Positions 53,489-63,786 of a stretch of DNA of 64,000 nucleotides are shown in pieces (the stretch's first letter is position 1; the number at the start of each line of letters is the position of its first letter). Below the pieces are notes generated by a model. It saw only the letters and a list, made by a program, of their open reading frames with translations, was not told the DNA's origin and ran no database searches. Made by a program: the position numbers and the translations under genes. Origin of the DNA: Mactra quadrangularis (lineage: Eukaryota > Mollusca > Bivalvia > Venerida > Mactridae); contig CM046295.1 in the NCBI GenBank assembly GCA_025267735.1, positions 9,943,270 through 10,007,269 of the forward strand, in the 5' to 3' direction.

Positions 53489-54162
53489 CAGTATAACCTG
53501 CATTAACAGCCACCTGTGATAAGCGGTCACCTGCTGTAAGCAGCCAATCTGGCTTCCTCCCAAAGAAAATCACTCTATTTTGCACCTGTAATAAGCAGCC
53601 ACCTGCTGTCTGTGGCCAGTGGTCACCCATTTCCTTACAAATTGATCAATTTACCTGCATTAAGTGGTCACGGTCAATTGAATTTTAGAATTAACAAAGT
53701 GTCACTATCATTGTATGATGGTCCAGATGTTTGAAACCCTACCTAGTTAAGTCTTTAAACAGTCAAAATTTATCAACAAAGTGTCATCACATAAATTAAG
53801 GCTTCCAATATACAACTGACATTGTCACTTGTGTCCTATTTGAAGATCATTTAATAAGAAACTGCATAATCAATTATCTTAAATAAGATTGGACAAATCA
53901 AATATATAATATATAGCTGGTATCTAAATATTTGTTTAATTTTTTTACAAATTTTGATTTAATTAAATTGTTGTTTTCTTAATTATGATTATTTTGAATT
54001 AGTATATATATTAATTTTATGGCTGAAGCCAGTAAAAATAATCACTCACTGCTGCTGGACTAATCAAAGCATTTTTATCTTAACCTGGATTAAGTGGTCA
54101 CCTGCTGTAAGCAGCCAATCTAGTCACTTCCCTTCACTGGCTGCTTAATGCAGGTTATACTG
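53489..54162. mobile_element. Tc1/mariner-like MITE, 674 bp
   Basis: Terminal inverted repeats of 18 bp (CAGTATAACCTGCATTAA at 53489-53506; reverse complement at 54145-54162) are flanked by TA (53487-53488 and 54163-54164). Removing the element and one TA restores GAGTCATATACATGTATAGG, the consensus of the family A unit. A ~31-bp subterminal segment beginning AAGCGGTCACCTGCTG (~53519) recurs in direct orientation near the other end (~54094, with AAGTGG). The interior is AT-rich with no open frame of note. It is a typical non-autonomous element. Confidence 0.9.
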
Positions 54163-55094
54163 TATACATGTATAGGCTACTGTACTGTCTGTAAATATGA
54201 GAAATGGACCAGATTTTCAGGGGGAGATAATCCAGCCGCAAAGTGGTGATCCGGTGACCTGTCTATGACACGTGACCAATGGCAGTGCTGGTTAGGCTGG
54301 CTGTTAGCGGTCAAGCGCAAAATCGGTCTGCCATGTTCAGTACAGTCATATACATGTATAGGCTACTGTACTATATGTCTATATGAGAAATAGAACAGAT
54401 TTTCAGGGAGAGACAATACAGCCACACAGTGGTGATCGGGTGACCTGTCCATGACACGTGACCAATGGCAGTGCTTATTAGGCTGGCTTTGAGCGGTCAA
54501 GTGCGAAATCGGTCCACCATGCTCAGTACAGTCATATACATGTATAGGCTACTGTACTATATGTCTATATGAGACATAGACAAGATTTTCAGGGGGAGAC
54601 AATCCCGCCGCAAAGGGGTGATCGGGTGACCTATCCATGGCACGTGACCAATGGCAGTGCTGGTTAGGCTGGCTGTGGGCGGTTAAGCGCGAAATCGGTC
54701 CGCCATGTTCAGTAGAGTCATATACATGTATAACCTACTAATTTATATGTCTATATGAGAAATAGACCAGATTTTCAGGGGGAGACAATCCAGCCGCAAA
54801 GTGGTGATGGGGTGACCTGTCCATGACACGTGACCAATGGCAGTGCTGGTTAGGCTGGCTGTGAGTGGTAAAGCGCGAAATCCGTCCGCCATGTTCAGTA
54901 GAGTCATATACATGTATAGGCTACTGTACTGTCTGTAAATATGAGAAATGGACCAGATTTTCAGGGGGAGATAATCCAGCCGCAAAGTGGTGATCCGGTG
55001 ACCTGTCCATGACACGTGAACAATGGCAGTGCTGGTTAGGCTGCCTGTGAGAGGACAAGCGCAAAATTGGTCCGCCATGTTCAGTACAGTCATA
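54163..55094 (-). repeat. 186-bp satellite family A, last block (- orientation)
   Basis: About five minus-oriented units. They carry variants such as GTACTGTCTGTAAATATGAG at both ~54182 and ~54927, so at least one four-unit shift (~745 bp) is present here too. The array ends at CAGTCATATATATATAACAC, where unique sequence begins. Confidence 0.92.
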
Positions 55095-55282
55095 TATATA
55101 TAACACAGTCCGGAATACGTTTGCGAATCCGGAAATCTTGCAAACTTACTTTATTTGTTTTTCATCCGATTTATTTCAAATTTTCAATAAATGTAGATCT
55201 ACATATGGGCATAACATCAGTAAACACTTTCATCCAGATATCTTTACTAGAAATATGTTTAATTTCAAGTCAAATGTCAAAA

Positions 55283-55390
55283 TTCCCATGGGAATTGGCA
55301 AATTCCCATGGGAAAATGGCTCTCCCATGGGAATCACATTTAGAAAATGGGAATTTTCTCCCATGGGAGAATCCTCCCATTTCTAATTCC
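55283..55390. repeat. cluster of CCCATGGG palindromes
   Basis: Four copies of a TCCCATGGGA-type palindrome (some extended to TTCCCATGGGAA) lie within about 110 bp, just before the related minisatellite at 55508. The two clusters share the GGGAGAAT/ATTCTCCC vocabulary, so they probably have one origin. Confidence 0.75.
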
Positions 55391-55507
55391 ATTACTAAAG
55401 GTCACAGCAAGGCAAAAATATAAACTTGGCATCATACTGATATTCTTAACAAGAATGTGAAAAAAAATATTTAAGAAGTGCCAAAATAAAAAATTCCCAT
55501 ATTTAAG

Positions 55508-55667
55508 AATGGGAGAATTCTCCCGTGGGAGAAATCCCATATTTCAGAATGGGAGAATTCACCCGTTGGAGAAATCCCATATCCAAAATGGGAGAATTTT
55601 CCCGTGGGAGAAATCCCATTTTCAATATGGGAGAATTCTCCCGTGGGAGAAATCCCATTTTCTAAAT
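55508..55667 (+). repeat. 39-40-bp palindromic minisatellite, 4 units
   Basis: Units start near 55508, 55548, 55587 and 55626. Each contains GGGAGAATTCTCCC, a perfect 14-bp palindrome in the best copies, followed by CGTGGGAGAAATCCCAT. Since 39 is 13 codons, an open frame (55509-55739) runs through it with a 13-residue periodicity. I treat this as incidental. Confidence 0.85.
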
Positions 55668-56019
55668 GAGAAAATATTCAAAATGAATAACTATTGCAAG
55701 AGATATAAGAAAAATTTGATATTGAGCTTAAGTTTCTAGAGACGGCTTGTAGATATTTTGAATGATTTTAAAATCTAAAATAGTAAATGCTTATTGTTTA
55801 TTCTTTTTCATTTCTTAAATGAAGTTTTCATTTAAAATTACTATACTTTAAATGATTATTTGGTTGTAAATAAATTACATAAATGTAGATTTGTTAACCT
55901 GCTCCAATGAATACATTCTGTAGATGAGCATGATGCAAATACTTGAATACAGGCTTCCCTAAATTTTAAGTTTCATAAAAAGTACAGAGTCGATAACACT
56001 ATTATTCTATTACTTTATA
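55668..56019. other. AT-rich spacer
   Basis: AT-rich sequence between the palindromic minisatellite and the 158-bp array. I see no gene or recognisable repeat. Confidence 0.6.
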
Positions 56020-57001
56020 CCATTAATCAACTTAACCCAGTAGCCTGACTCTAGTTTACTTGATTCATACAATCACTGGCTAGCTAATAATTTTGCCTTA
56101 AACTTCATAACATTAATAATGAACCTAGTGCGCAAGAAAATTTAAGATGGCAGTCATCAACTTAATCCACTAGCCTGACCCCAGGACTATCTTACATAGA
56201 TACAGGCTTGTGAAATCTTCTTGATTCATACAATCGGGCTAGCTAATAATTTTACCATGAACTTCAAAAAAAATAATAATGAACCTAGTGCTCAAGAAAA
56301 TTAAGATCGCAGTCATCAACTTAATCCACTAGCCTGACCCCAGGACTAGCATACGTAGATACAGGCTTGTGAAATCTACTTGATTCATACAATTGCGCTA
56401 GCTGATAATTTTGCCTGAACTTCATGACATTGATAATGGTCCTAGTGCGCAAGAAAATTTAAGATGGCAGTCATCAACTTAATCCACTAGCCTGACTCCA
56501 GTATTAGCATACATAAATACAGGCTTGTGAAATCTACTTGATTTATACAATCTGGCTAGCTAATTTTTCGTCTTGAACTTCAAAAAATTAATAATGGACC
56601 TTGTGCTCAAGAAAATTTAAGATGGCAGTCATCAACTAAACCCACTAGCCTGACTCCAGGATTAGCATACATAAATACAGGCTTGTGGAATCTTCTTGAT
56701 TCATACAATTGGGTTAGCTAATAATTTTACCTTGAACTTCAAAAAAATTAATAATGAACCTAGTGCTCAAGAAAATTTAAAATGGCAGTCATCAACTTAA
56801 CCCACTAGCCTGACCTCAGGACTAGCATACATAGATACAGGCTTATGAATTCTACTTGATTCATACAATTGTGCTAGCTGATAATTTTGCCTGAACTTCA
56901 TAACATTGATAATGGTCCTAGTGCTCGAGAAAATTTAAGATGGCAGCCATCAACTTTACCCACTAGCCTGACCCCAGAACTAGCATACATAGATACAGGC
57001 A
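56020..57001 (+). repeat. ~158-bp tandem repeat, about 6 units
   Basis: CAGTCATCAACTTA recurs at 56151, 56310, 56468, 56626, 56786 and, diverged, 56944 (spacings 159, 158, 158, 160, 158). Each unit also has CCACTAGCCTGAC, ATAGATACAGGC, TTGATTCATACAAT, GCTAGCTAATAATTTT and CCTAGTGC. The first unit lacks the ATACAGGC part. A decayed fragment (ACTAGCCCACTAGC) continues at ~57094. It is unrelated to families A and B as far as I can see, with units 85-95% alike by eye. Confidence 0.88.
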
Positions 57002-57373
57002 TTATTGGAAACCAAATACATTATTCATCTTAGGTAATTTTGGATATTTATACATGTACCTCCCTACAAGATAAGTCCTCACCTTAACCAACTAGCCCAC
57101 TAGCAGCATGATTATTTGGGCTAGTGCTTGATTAAATTTCAGGCAGTGTTTGTGAATATCTCCCTTAAATGTACTAGTACTAGTTACACAAGTATGCCAA
57201 ACTTGATCTGGTTTGTAAAAAAAACCCAATAAAATCAGTAGTTCACTGTTGTGACAGGACACTTTATAAAACATAATCATGAACAATTTACAAAATATAT
57301 TCAACAGCAGCGTGTTCAGTTACCTTGAACATTCCAAAACGTTCCGTAACAGAAGTGTCGGAACAACTCAACC

Positions 57374-57468
57374 CATAGACAACTCAACCCGAGACAGCTC
57401 AATCTCCTACTAACGGATTGAGAAGTCCCAACTTTGTGTTGAGTATTGCACGGGTTGAGTTATCTATG
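57374..57468. repeat. short inverted repeat (hairpin), possible MITE remnant
   Basis: Arms CATAGACAACTCAACCCG (57374-57391) and CGGGTTGAGTTATCTATG (57451-57468) pair at 17 of 18 positions around a 59-bp loop. Further ACTCAAC/GTTGAG copies lie inside and outside the arms. No target duplication is evident. Confidence 0.6.
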
Positions 57469-57587
57469 TGTTGCGTTCTCCCGTACCCGTAACGTTAGCT
57501 AACAGAAGTTACTGATCACAGGGCAGAAATTCAAGTTGAGGGAATGAAATAGGCAAATGATTCAATCATGCTATGTAATCAAAAAGA

Positions 57588-58002
57588 TTAGGGCTGTGGA
57601 TCGTTGAGCTAGTGGGGATCATATCCAAACCGTGATTCATGTGTAGCAATCCATTCATCGAACCACGAATCAGTTGTTAATAGAGAAGCATACATGATTT
57701 ATGTTATAAAAAGAAAATAAGTGCAGAATTACAGAAGCTTTTACTGTATGGAAAACCATGTACTCCAAACATTTCAATTTCAAGCATGTTTGAGACATTT
57801 TCAGTGATAATATTTTATTATAAGTGTATCAATCAATGCCATGCAATCCATTTTCAGTGTTAATTAAGCTAAAATATTTTTAAGATATTTAAAATATTTA
57901 AAAATATTTTTTTTTTCAAAAATAGATCGCAATCCGACAATTTCTGGCGTGATGAATATTTGTACTCAATTTTCTGGCCAAGATTGCGAATATCCGATAT
58001 TA
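57588..58002. other. AT-rich DNA, possible relic of another MITE
   Basis: TTAGGGCTGTGGATCG at ~57588 resembles the terminus of hAT-type MITEs, but I find no matching inverted terminus on the other side. The right part (GATCGCAATCCG, then GATTGCGAATATCCG) has a weak inverted character. Treated as an unresolved relic. Confidence 0.25.
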
Positions 58003-58010
58003 GTAATTTT

Positions 58011-58490
58011 TAGGGGTGTAACAATACGATAAAAACCATATTGCAATATATTGTAATATGCAAAACCCGTATTGCAATATATTGCAATGCGCACCGTTTT
58101 TGGGTAGAAATGCAAAGCATGAATTATTTCATGCGCACCGCCCTAAATTGGATCACCATAAGACACATTCGTGTATTTTCAAATGATCTCTAATTCAAAT
58201 GTTTGAATTACTTGTGTAACACGATCTATATGTCAGAAAACTGCATGTTTTGAAACAGACTTTTGAAGATGTTTTTCTCTAAATTGACTAAAGTTTAAAG
58301 TATTAAAGCACAATAAGATTTTTCAAGTAATCAAACTATTCAGTGCATATTAAACTTTTAGATAATGATATAAACTAACAGTACGATCCATGATCACAAA
58401 AGCCGGTTCGAGGAAAAATGAACCGGTTAAAAACCGTCTTAATTCGTATTGCAATATTAACTGGTATATCGGTTTACCGTTACACCCCTA
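58011..58490. mobile_element. complete hAT-like MITE, 480 bp
   Basis: Perfect 12-bp terminal inverted repeats, TAGGGGTGTAAC (58011-58022) and GTTACACCCCTA (58479-58490), are flanked by near-perfect 8-bp duplications, GTAATTTT (58003-58010) and GCAATTTT (58491-58498). Subterminal TATTGCAATAT motifs occur at both ends and AACCGGTT on the right. There is no transposase frame; a 69-codon frame crosses its right end by chance. The 8-bp duplication and terminus fit hAT. The truncated relative at 425-764 borders the left side of the satellite complex. Confidence 0.88.
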
Positions 58491-58498
58491 GCAATTTT

Positions 58499-60612
58499 AT
58501 TAGGGCTGCTGCAATACTGGCAAGAAAATACATGAATATATTTTTAAGAATATTTATAATATTCATAATCATCCCCAGATATCATGAGATACTAGTAGTC
58601 TACTATGTAATTTGTATAAAATGCTAAAAATATATTAAGTCATGTTCTGTATTTTTCTTCATCAAAATATATGTATTGAAAATAATATACATGTATAATA
58701 CATGAATATATAAATTTCCTTATTAGACTGAAAAGTTTTTTCTATCAGACTTTAATATTGATATATCTATAACAAACACATTCTTACAAAACTAGTCTGT
58801 ATCTTAATACATGTAACTAATACATGTATATATATATAGTCTGTATCAAAGTTTGGATGATGCTTAATTTAGTTATATACATGTATAGCTATTCTTATCT
58901 ATTTTTTGGCACTGGTCTAAGTTATAAAAACATGGAGAGTAGTGGAGTTTTACCACTGATATAACATATTAGAGGGGTAGTTGCAAAATTAATTGCAGAT
59001 GTTATTATTTGATTTAGTTGTTAGCCAGAATATCTTTTGGACTTATATATACAATAAATTATCATTATTAGGTTCATAATGCAATAGTATATTGGTTTTG
59101 AATGCACTGATAATTTATAAAGATTCTTTACTGACTCAGATATATAAACTGCTCTATGAAAATATAACATTGTACATCTACCTTGTATTTTCATGTTTTG
59201 GTTTTAAGTAAAATATAAGATCCCTCCCTTAGATATCATAGTGTAACTATAGACCTCATCCAATCAGCATCCAGTAAAAACTAACAGCGTATAATCTCTA
59301 ACAAAACTGTCCCTTTCAATGCAGGACCCCTAGTGAGAATGTTATCTAGTCTGATAAGAGGGTTATATATAATATATGTAACGTGGTTTATACAGAAAAA
59401 TTAGACATTTGGAAAACAATATAATTAAATTAGGATCTATATAAATATGTCTTTACTTTTAGGGTTTATATAAAAAATTCTTAACTTTTAGTTTACTTCA
59501 TTACTAACTATATTTTTTATATTCTTTCTTAATAGAATTTAATTGTTTAAACATATTACCTAATCAAGTCAATATAAGATATCTTATCAATATAATCTTA
59601 GTTGAAAATATCATTTGGCTTTGTCTATTGTTAGATAAAAATCTGTATTGATAGATGTCACAAATAAACATTTACTACATGATTAATTGATAACCCTAAG
59701 TATTATTCTTCTAAGTTGATTAATTTCATCGGATAATTTTATTGACCAGCCCCAAACACATTTCTTATAAAATTAATTATACAATACTGATTATAGAGAA
59801 CATATAGATATGATACTTTGAAAGTCCCAGAAAACTATTAGAAATTTGGTGTTGTTTAAACTATTATAATTTTTATTATATGTTATAAGTGATACTTGGA
59901 ACTTGTTAGAAAATATTGATAAGAACTTTACAAATAATAAAAGTGACAATACAGAAAGAGTTAGGATTTCAAAATCGAAAAAAAAAATCATAATCGATCA
60001 TTGGAAATTATCGAGCAACCCATTACCATCAATCATCGATTATATAATCGAAACATTTACTCAGGGTTTTCATTTGGGATTTCCCAAAATATATGACCAT
60101 ACATTGCAACGGTTTAAGTGATTTTATTTCATAAAATAGAATATTAAAATCATGCATAATAAACTTATAATTTTTGGTTTAGTGGCTGTTTATGTTTAAT
60201 AATAAAATCAATTTTCTGACATTTTCAGTACCAAAGCAGTATAGAAAAGGGGCTATATATTGTCCAATACTGGCAAATTCCATGTTGCTGACCAAGAATA
60301 TCAACATTGATCTCAATGATGTACAATAATTCTAAGTAGTAGTAAAAATGTATCCAATATGTTTTAATTAAAAATAGCTTTATTCCCATAAAATATCTTT
60401 CTTAAGTTATATTGATTAAAATAATGCATTATTAAGGAATCGTTTATACTATAATAAATAAGACCCGGAAATGTCGATGACCCAGAACTGTCGAGTTCAC
60501 TGTATTTTCATCATGTTCTTGACTGTTGATGAAATGATGTAAATCATTCTCACTTTTTAGACAAAATAACACATCTAGAATTGATTATATTGATATATTG
60601 AAATGATCCGAC
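58499..60612. other. AT-rich intergenic DNA
   Basis: About 2.1 kb of strongly AT-rich sequence with several TACATGTA palindromes (for example near 58690 and 58820). Open frames are short (66 codons minus at 59791, 72 codons plus at 59903) and of low complexity. I see no gene. Confidence 0.6.
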
Positions 60613-61642
60613 ATTTAACTCGGGTGCGCTCAGATCAGGGTAGGACAGCATGTTGCACTTTTGTCAAAAAATAAAGTTCTTAGTACACTAATGAATTTAA
60701 TTTTAAACAATCACTATACACTTCCTCCATATTTATTTCAAGCGGCAATAAGATCCCATGTCTACAAATGTTTTAACCACTGGATATTTATACATAGGTG
60801 TATTGGTCTACGGACTCTACATAACAAGAACAAAGGAAGAGAATTTCTAGATAATTAATTAAAATTCAAACTCCAAAACTCTTTTAAAACATAAAACTTG
60901 TCTAAGTTTTTAAGATACAACACAGAGTATTCAAACATTTTATCCAGTAGGCAAGCTGGAATTTCATACATCTGGATAGTGATTTTGAACTAAACATGCC
61001 TATAACACTTATGAGCTGAGATGAACACTTTATGTAACAAAACCTATAAATACATACATTAAAATATAGATACATTTAGTTAAAAAAACTTAATGGGTAA
61101 AGCACATGAGCATAAAAACACTTCTTTGCCAAGAATGGGAGCTTTCAAAAATCTACGGACTCTACACGTCTAAAGTGAATGATAATTGAGTGCATTGTAG
61201 CCATTTATTTTTGATATTCTTCAATTTCCTTTAACATTTGTCATGAAAAATACTCATATTTACTTAACATATCAATTTAGACTATGCAAATTTGAAAATA
61301 CAATATTTACTAAAATCCAAAATTTTCGTTGAACCCAAATTATACTGCATACATAACTTTGAACAAAGTATGGAATATATATTCAGCAATAACTCTTTGA
61401 TACAGTTACTGGTAATAAAGTATGTGTTAATTTAAACAGTTTAACAAAACAAATTCAGATTTAAAGAACAGTATACTGTCTACAAAAAAAACTTGGTTAT
61501 GTTATCATGTTGTGTTCACTTTTATTAAATTGGATCAGTCTTCACAAAACTCTTCTGTTTGTACTTCATCAATCTGATTAAAACCCGATCTAAAATTTTC
61601 CGCTCACCTACTCACTAATTTAGATCTGGCCTTTTTCAAACG

Positions 61643-61903
61643 AAGGTCACATTAAAGTGACCTTTTCTCATCATAATATTCATGACGAAATTGTTATGAT
61701 ACATAACTTGTTTACATCGTCTATGTCACGCAATTTGAAATGAGCCACCCAATCGCAGTCTGTGAATAATACCGCTGATAAATAGCTTGCAAACCTTGGT
61801 CTAAAAGATAGAAATTAATATATCAAAATGTTATTAATAGTGTTTCATCTAGATGAAAGCTGTGATTGATTGGTCGGCACATAGGTCATTTCGAAGTGAC
61901 CTT
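61643..61903. repeat. AAGGTCAC hairpin pair
   Basis: AAGGTCAC-ATTAAA-GTGACCTT (61643-61664) is itself a perfect hairpin. A related palindrome, AGGTCATTTCGAAGTGACCTT without perfect symmetry, lies at 61883-61903. The sequence between them is also loosely inverted (GCCACCCAATCGCAG on the left, CTGTGATTGATTGGTCGGC on the right). It may be a ~260-bp MITE-like relic. Confidence 0.35.
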
Positions 61904-62153
61904 TGAGGGAGACAGTAGAGATCCTGTACGACAACGCTCTACAGGATATCTGTTTATGGAGATTGGTACTTTCTTTGCTGACAGTTGGCTGACCAATGGA
62001 CACAGTCTACAGATGGTTCTTCAAGCAGGGGTTCCACAGGTGTTGGTTTTACTGTATGTGCAGCAGAAGGTTTCTGTGTACTTTGTGTTGATTTCTCAGG
62101 TTTCTTAGCGTTGAACAGACTTAATTTAATTGATTCCTTGATTCAACATACTC

Positions 62154-62213
62154 TACATTCTCGCATTGCCCATCTGACAAACCCATCTGTCCACTGTTTC
62201 ATTGACTCAATAT
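62154..62213 (+). repeat. 60-bp dispersed duplicate, copy 1
   Basis: Starts TACATTCTCGCATTGCCC and ends GACTCAATAT. It is identical to 62605-62664 and displaced by 451 bp. The flanking sequences differ, so a short segment was duplicated. One reading frame gives the same residues in both copies, but neither sits in a convincing gene. Confidence 0.9.
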
Positions 62214-62257
62214 TTCTAAGGCCATTCTCCCTCCTACCAGTGATTCTTAATTATGTA

Positions 62258-62424
62258 GGGCAGTTGTCAGCCACTGACGAAAGTATGCGCTTTGTAGTAG
62301 GTTAATAGCTAAATCCAGTGATTTAGTCTTTCCAGGAATAGTGAGTAAGGTTGACTGACTGCCGTTATATGACCTATACAATGTATTGCTATGGCGTTAA
62401 ACCAAACAAAAAACAAAACAAAAC
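62258..62424 (+). mobile_element. SINE/LINE-like 3' tail
   Basis: The run GACTGACTGCCGTTATATGA, then TATGGCGTTAAACC and an A-rich (CAAA)n-like tail ending near 62424, has the layout of the 3' end of short retroposons that I associate with mollusc genomes. No promoter head is visible upstream, so it may be 5'-truncated. It lies between the two 60-bp duplicates. Confidence 0.5.
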
Positions 62425-62604
62425 TTGATTGTTTCTGTACGACTATACTGTTTTAATTGAGTGAGATGGTTTATGCAAGTGGTATACAATATTGTATGTT
62501 GTAATATGATTCCCTAATGTATTAGTCTATTAGATTATTGAACAGGAAGAAAGTGTGCATTAATTTTCTCTATAACATGAATTATGTTTTATATACAACT
62601 GACA

Positions 62605-62664
62605 TACATTCTCGCATTGCCCATCTGACAAACCCATCTGTCCACTGTTTCATTGACTCAATAT
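62605..62664 (+). repeat. 60-bp dispersed duplicate, copy 2
   Basis: Identical to 62154-62213. Copy 2 is followed by CTTCCTTTTCTG instead of TTCTAAGGCC. Confidence 0.9.
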
Positions 62665-62797
62665 CTTCCTTTTCTGATATTTCCGTAATACAATCTGGAC
62701 TACCAGAAAACAGTAGAATCAAAACACTTATATTTCTAGAACTATCTAGATAAATACAAACATTATACACCATTTGTAAGGCAATAAACACTATAGT

Positions 62798-63151
62798 GTA
62801 GAGTCCGTAGATTTTTGAACTACTTGTATTTCATGTATTTGAAATTATTATTTAAGGCAAGCTAGTAATCAAAGGAAAGTATTTTACATCAGATTAGCTG
62901 TAAATGTGAGGAGAATAGAGATCACTAAAAGTTTCATTCCCATTACCACTTAATATATCTCATTTTAGCAAATAATAAACACAAAATCTCTGGTAAGATA
63001 CAAAAATAAAACAATAGTGGTGAAAACATACGTCTCCCATTCTTTTAAACCAATATACAGGTACACATCAAACATATGCAGTAAGGAATAGTATCTTCAA
63101 AAGATTTTATCATAATTGTAGGCCCTTAAATATTTGATCTACGGACTCTAC
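62798..63151. repeat. inverted pair of the TCTACGGACTCTAC 14-mer, possible small MITE
   Basis: GTAGAGTCCGTAGAT begins at 62798 and its reverse complement ends at 63151, giving a perfect 15-bp inverted repeat around ~325 bp of AT-rich DNA. Further direct copies of the 14-mer lie at 60807-60820, 61152-61165 and 63282-63295, plus a partial copy at 63154-63162. No clear target duplication is seen. Confidence 0.45.
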
Positions 63152-63786
63152 GGTCTACGGACAAATTTCAAAGTGGAACTATTTTTTCCCAAGTAGTGCA
63201 AACAGCTAAATACTTCTGGTGTCTCTTAATCCAGTCAGTCTTTAACAGAAACTAAGAAACACTTAGGATAAGGAAACTTGATCTACGGACTCTACAAAAA
63301 AATTGAGCATGTTTTTAGTGTGGCAATATAAAATAAAGTTGAATTAACAACCAAACCACCACTATTTTTGCATTTGTATGTATCTTGGAAATGATGCTAT
63401 GATAAAAATACTTTGATTTCATAATAAATTAGTATATTCATTTCAGTTTTATTTGAATTGGTAAAAAACAGTACATAATAACGGAGGGGTGTGCAATTAA
63501 AATCTGAAATAATTTTCCTATCGTTTGTCATAATTTTTTGAAGTGCAACATGAAAATCATCAAAAATGAGTGATTTTTGAGAACATTATTTACACCTCAA
63601 CTGACCATGCTTGTCGAACCCTATCACATTATATATCAGATGAAAGCTTAGGGACTCACCAATGTGGTGACGTTTACTTGAAAAAGTTATCTTGTACTAT
63701 AAGAATGTTCTAATCTTATAACAAAGCACCATTCTTAATTCCTACCCTGATCTGAGCTCACCCGAACTATTTAACTGTAATAATGA

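Larger units (their letters stand above)
60617..63768. mobile_element. possible ~3.15-kb inverted-repeat element
   Basis: A 28-bp sequence at 60617-60644 (AACTCGGGTGCGCTCAGATC, then AGGGTAGG) recurs inverted at 63741-63768 with about three mismatches. The octamer ATTTAACT is present at both outer edges (60613-60620 and 63769-63776); it overlaps the left arm, so the true target duplication could be shorter (ATTT or TTAA). Inside lie five exact copies of the 14-mer TCTACGGACTCTAC, one inverted, plus a SINE-like tail. I find no transposase. This could be a non-autonomous element, a composite of nested pieces, or two inverted solo copies of a shorter repeat. Confidence 0.45.

Noticed and set aside
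55509..55739. 76-codon frame with a 13-residue periodicity
   Set aside because: It follows from the 39-bp palindromic minisatellite; the frame is lost as soon as the repeat ends.
59903..60121. 72-codon frame in AT-rich DNA
   Set aside because: Low-complexity Lys/Ile/Asn-rich composition as expected for AT-rich sequence. No similarity recognised.
61985..62305. 106-codon frame overlapping another at 61866-62108
   Set aside because: It overlaps a second frame, includes the 60-bp duplicate and runs into the SINE-like tail. No recognisable domain or splice pattern.
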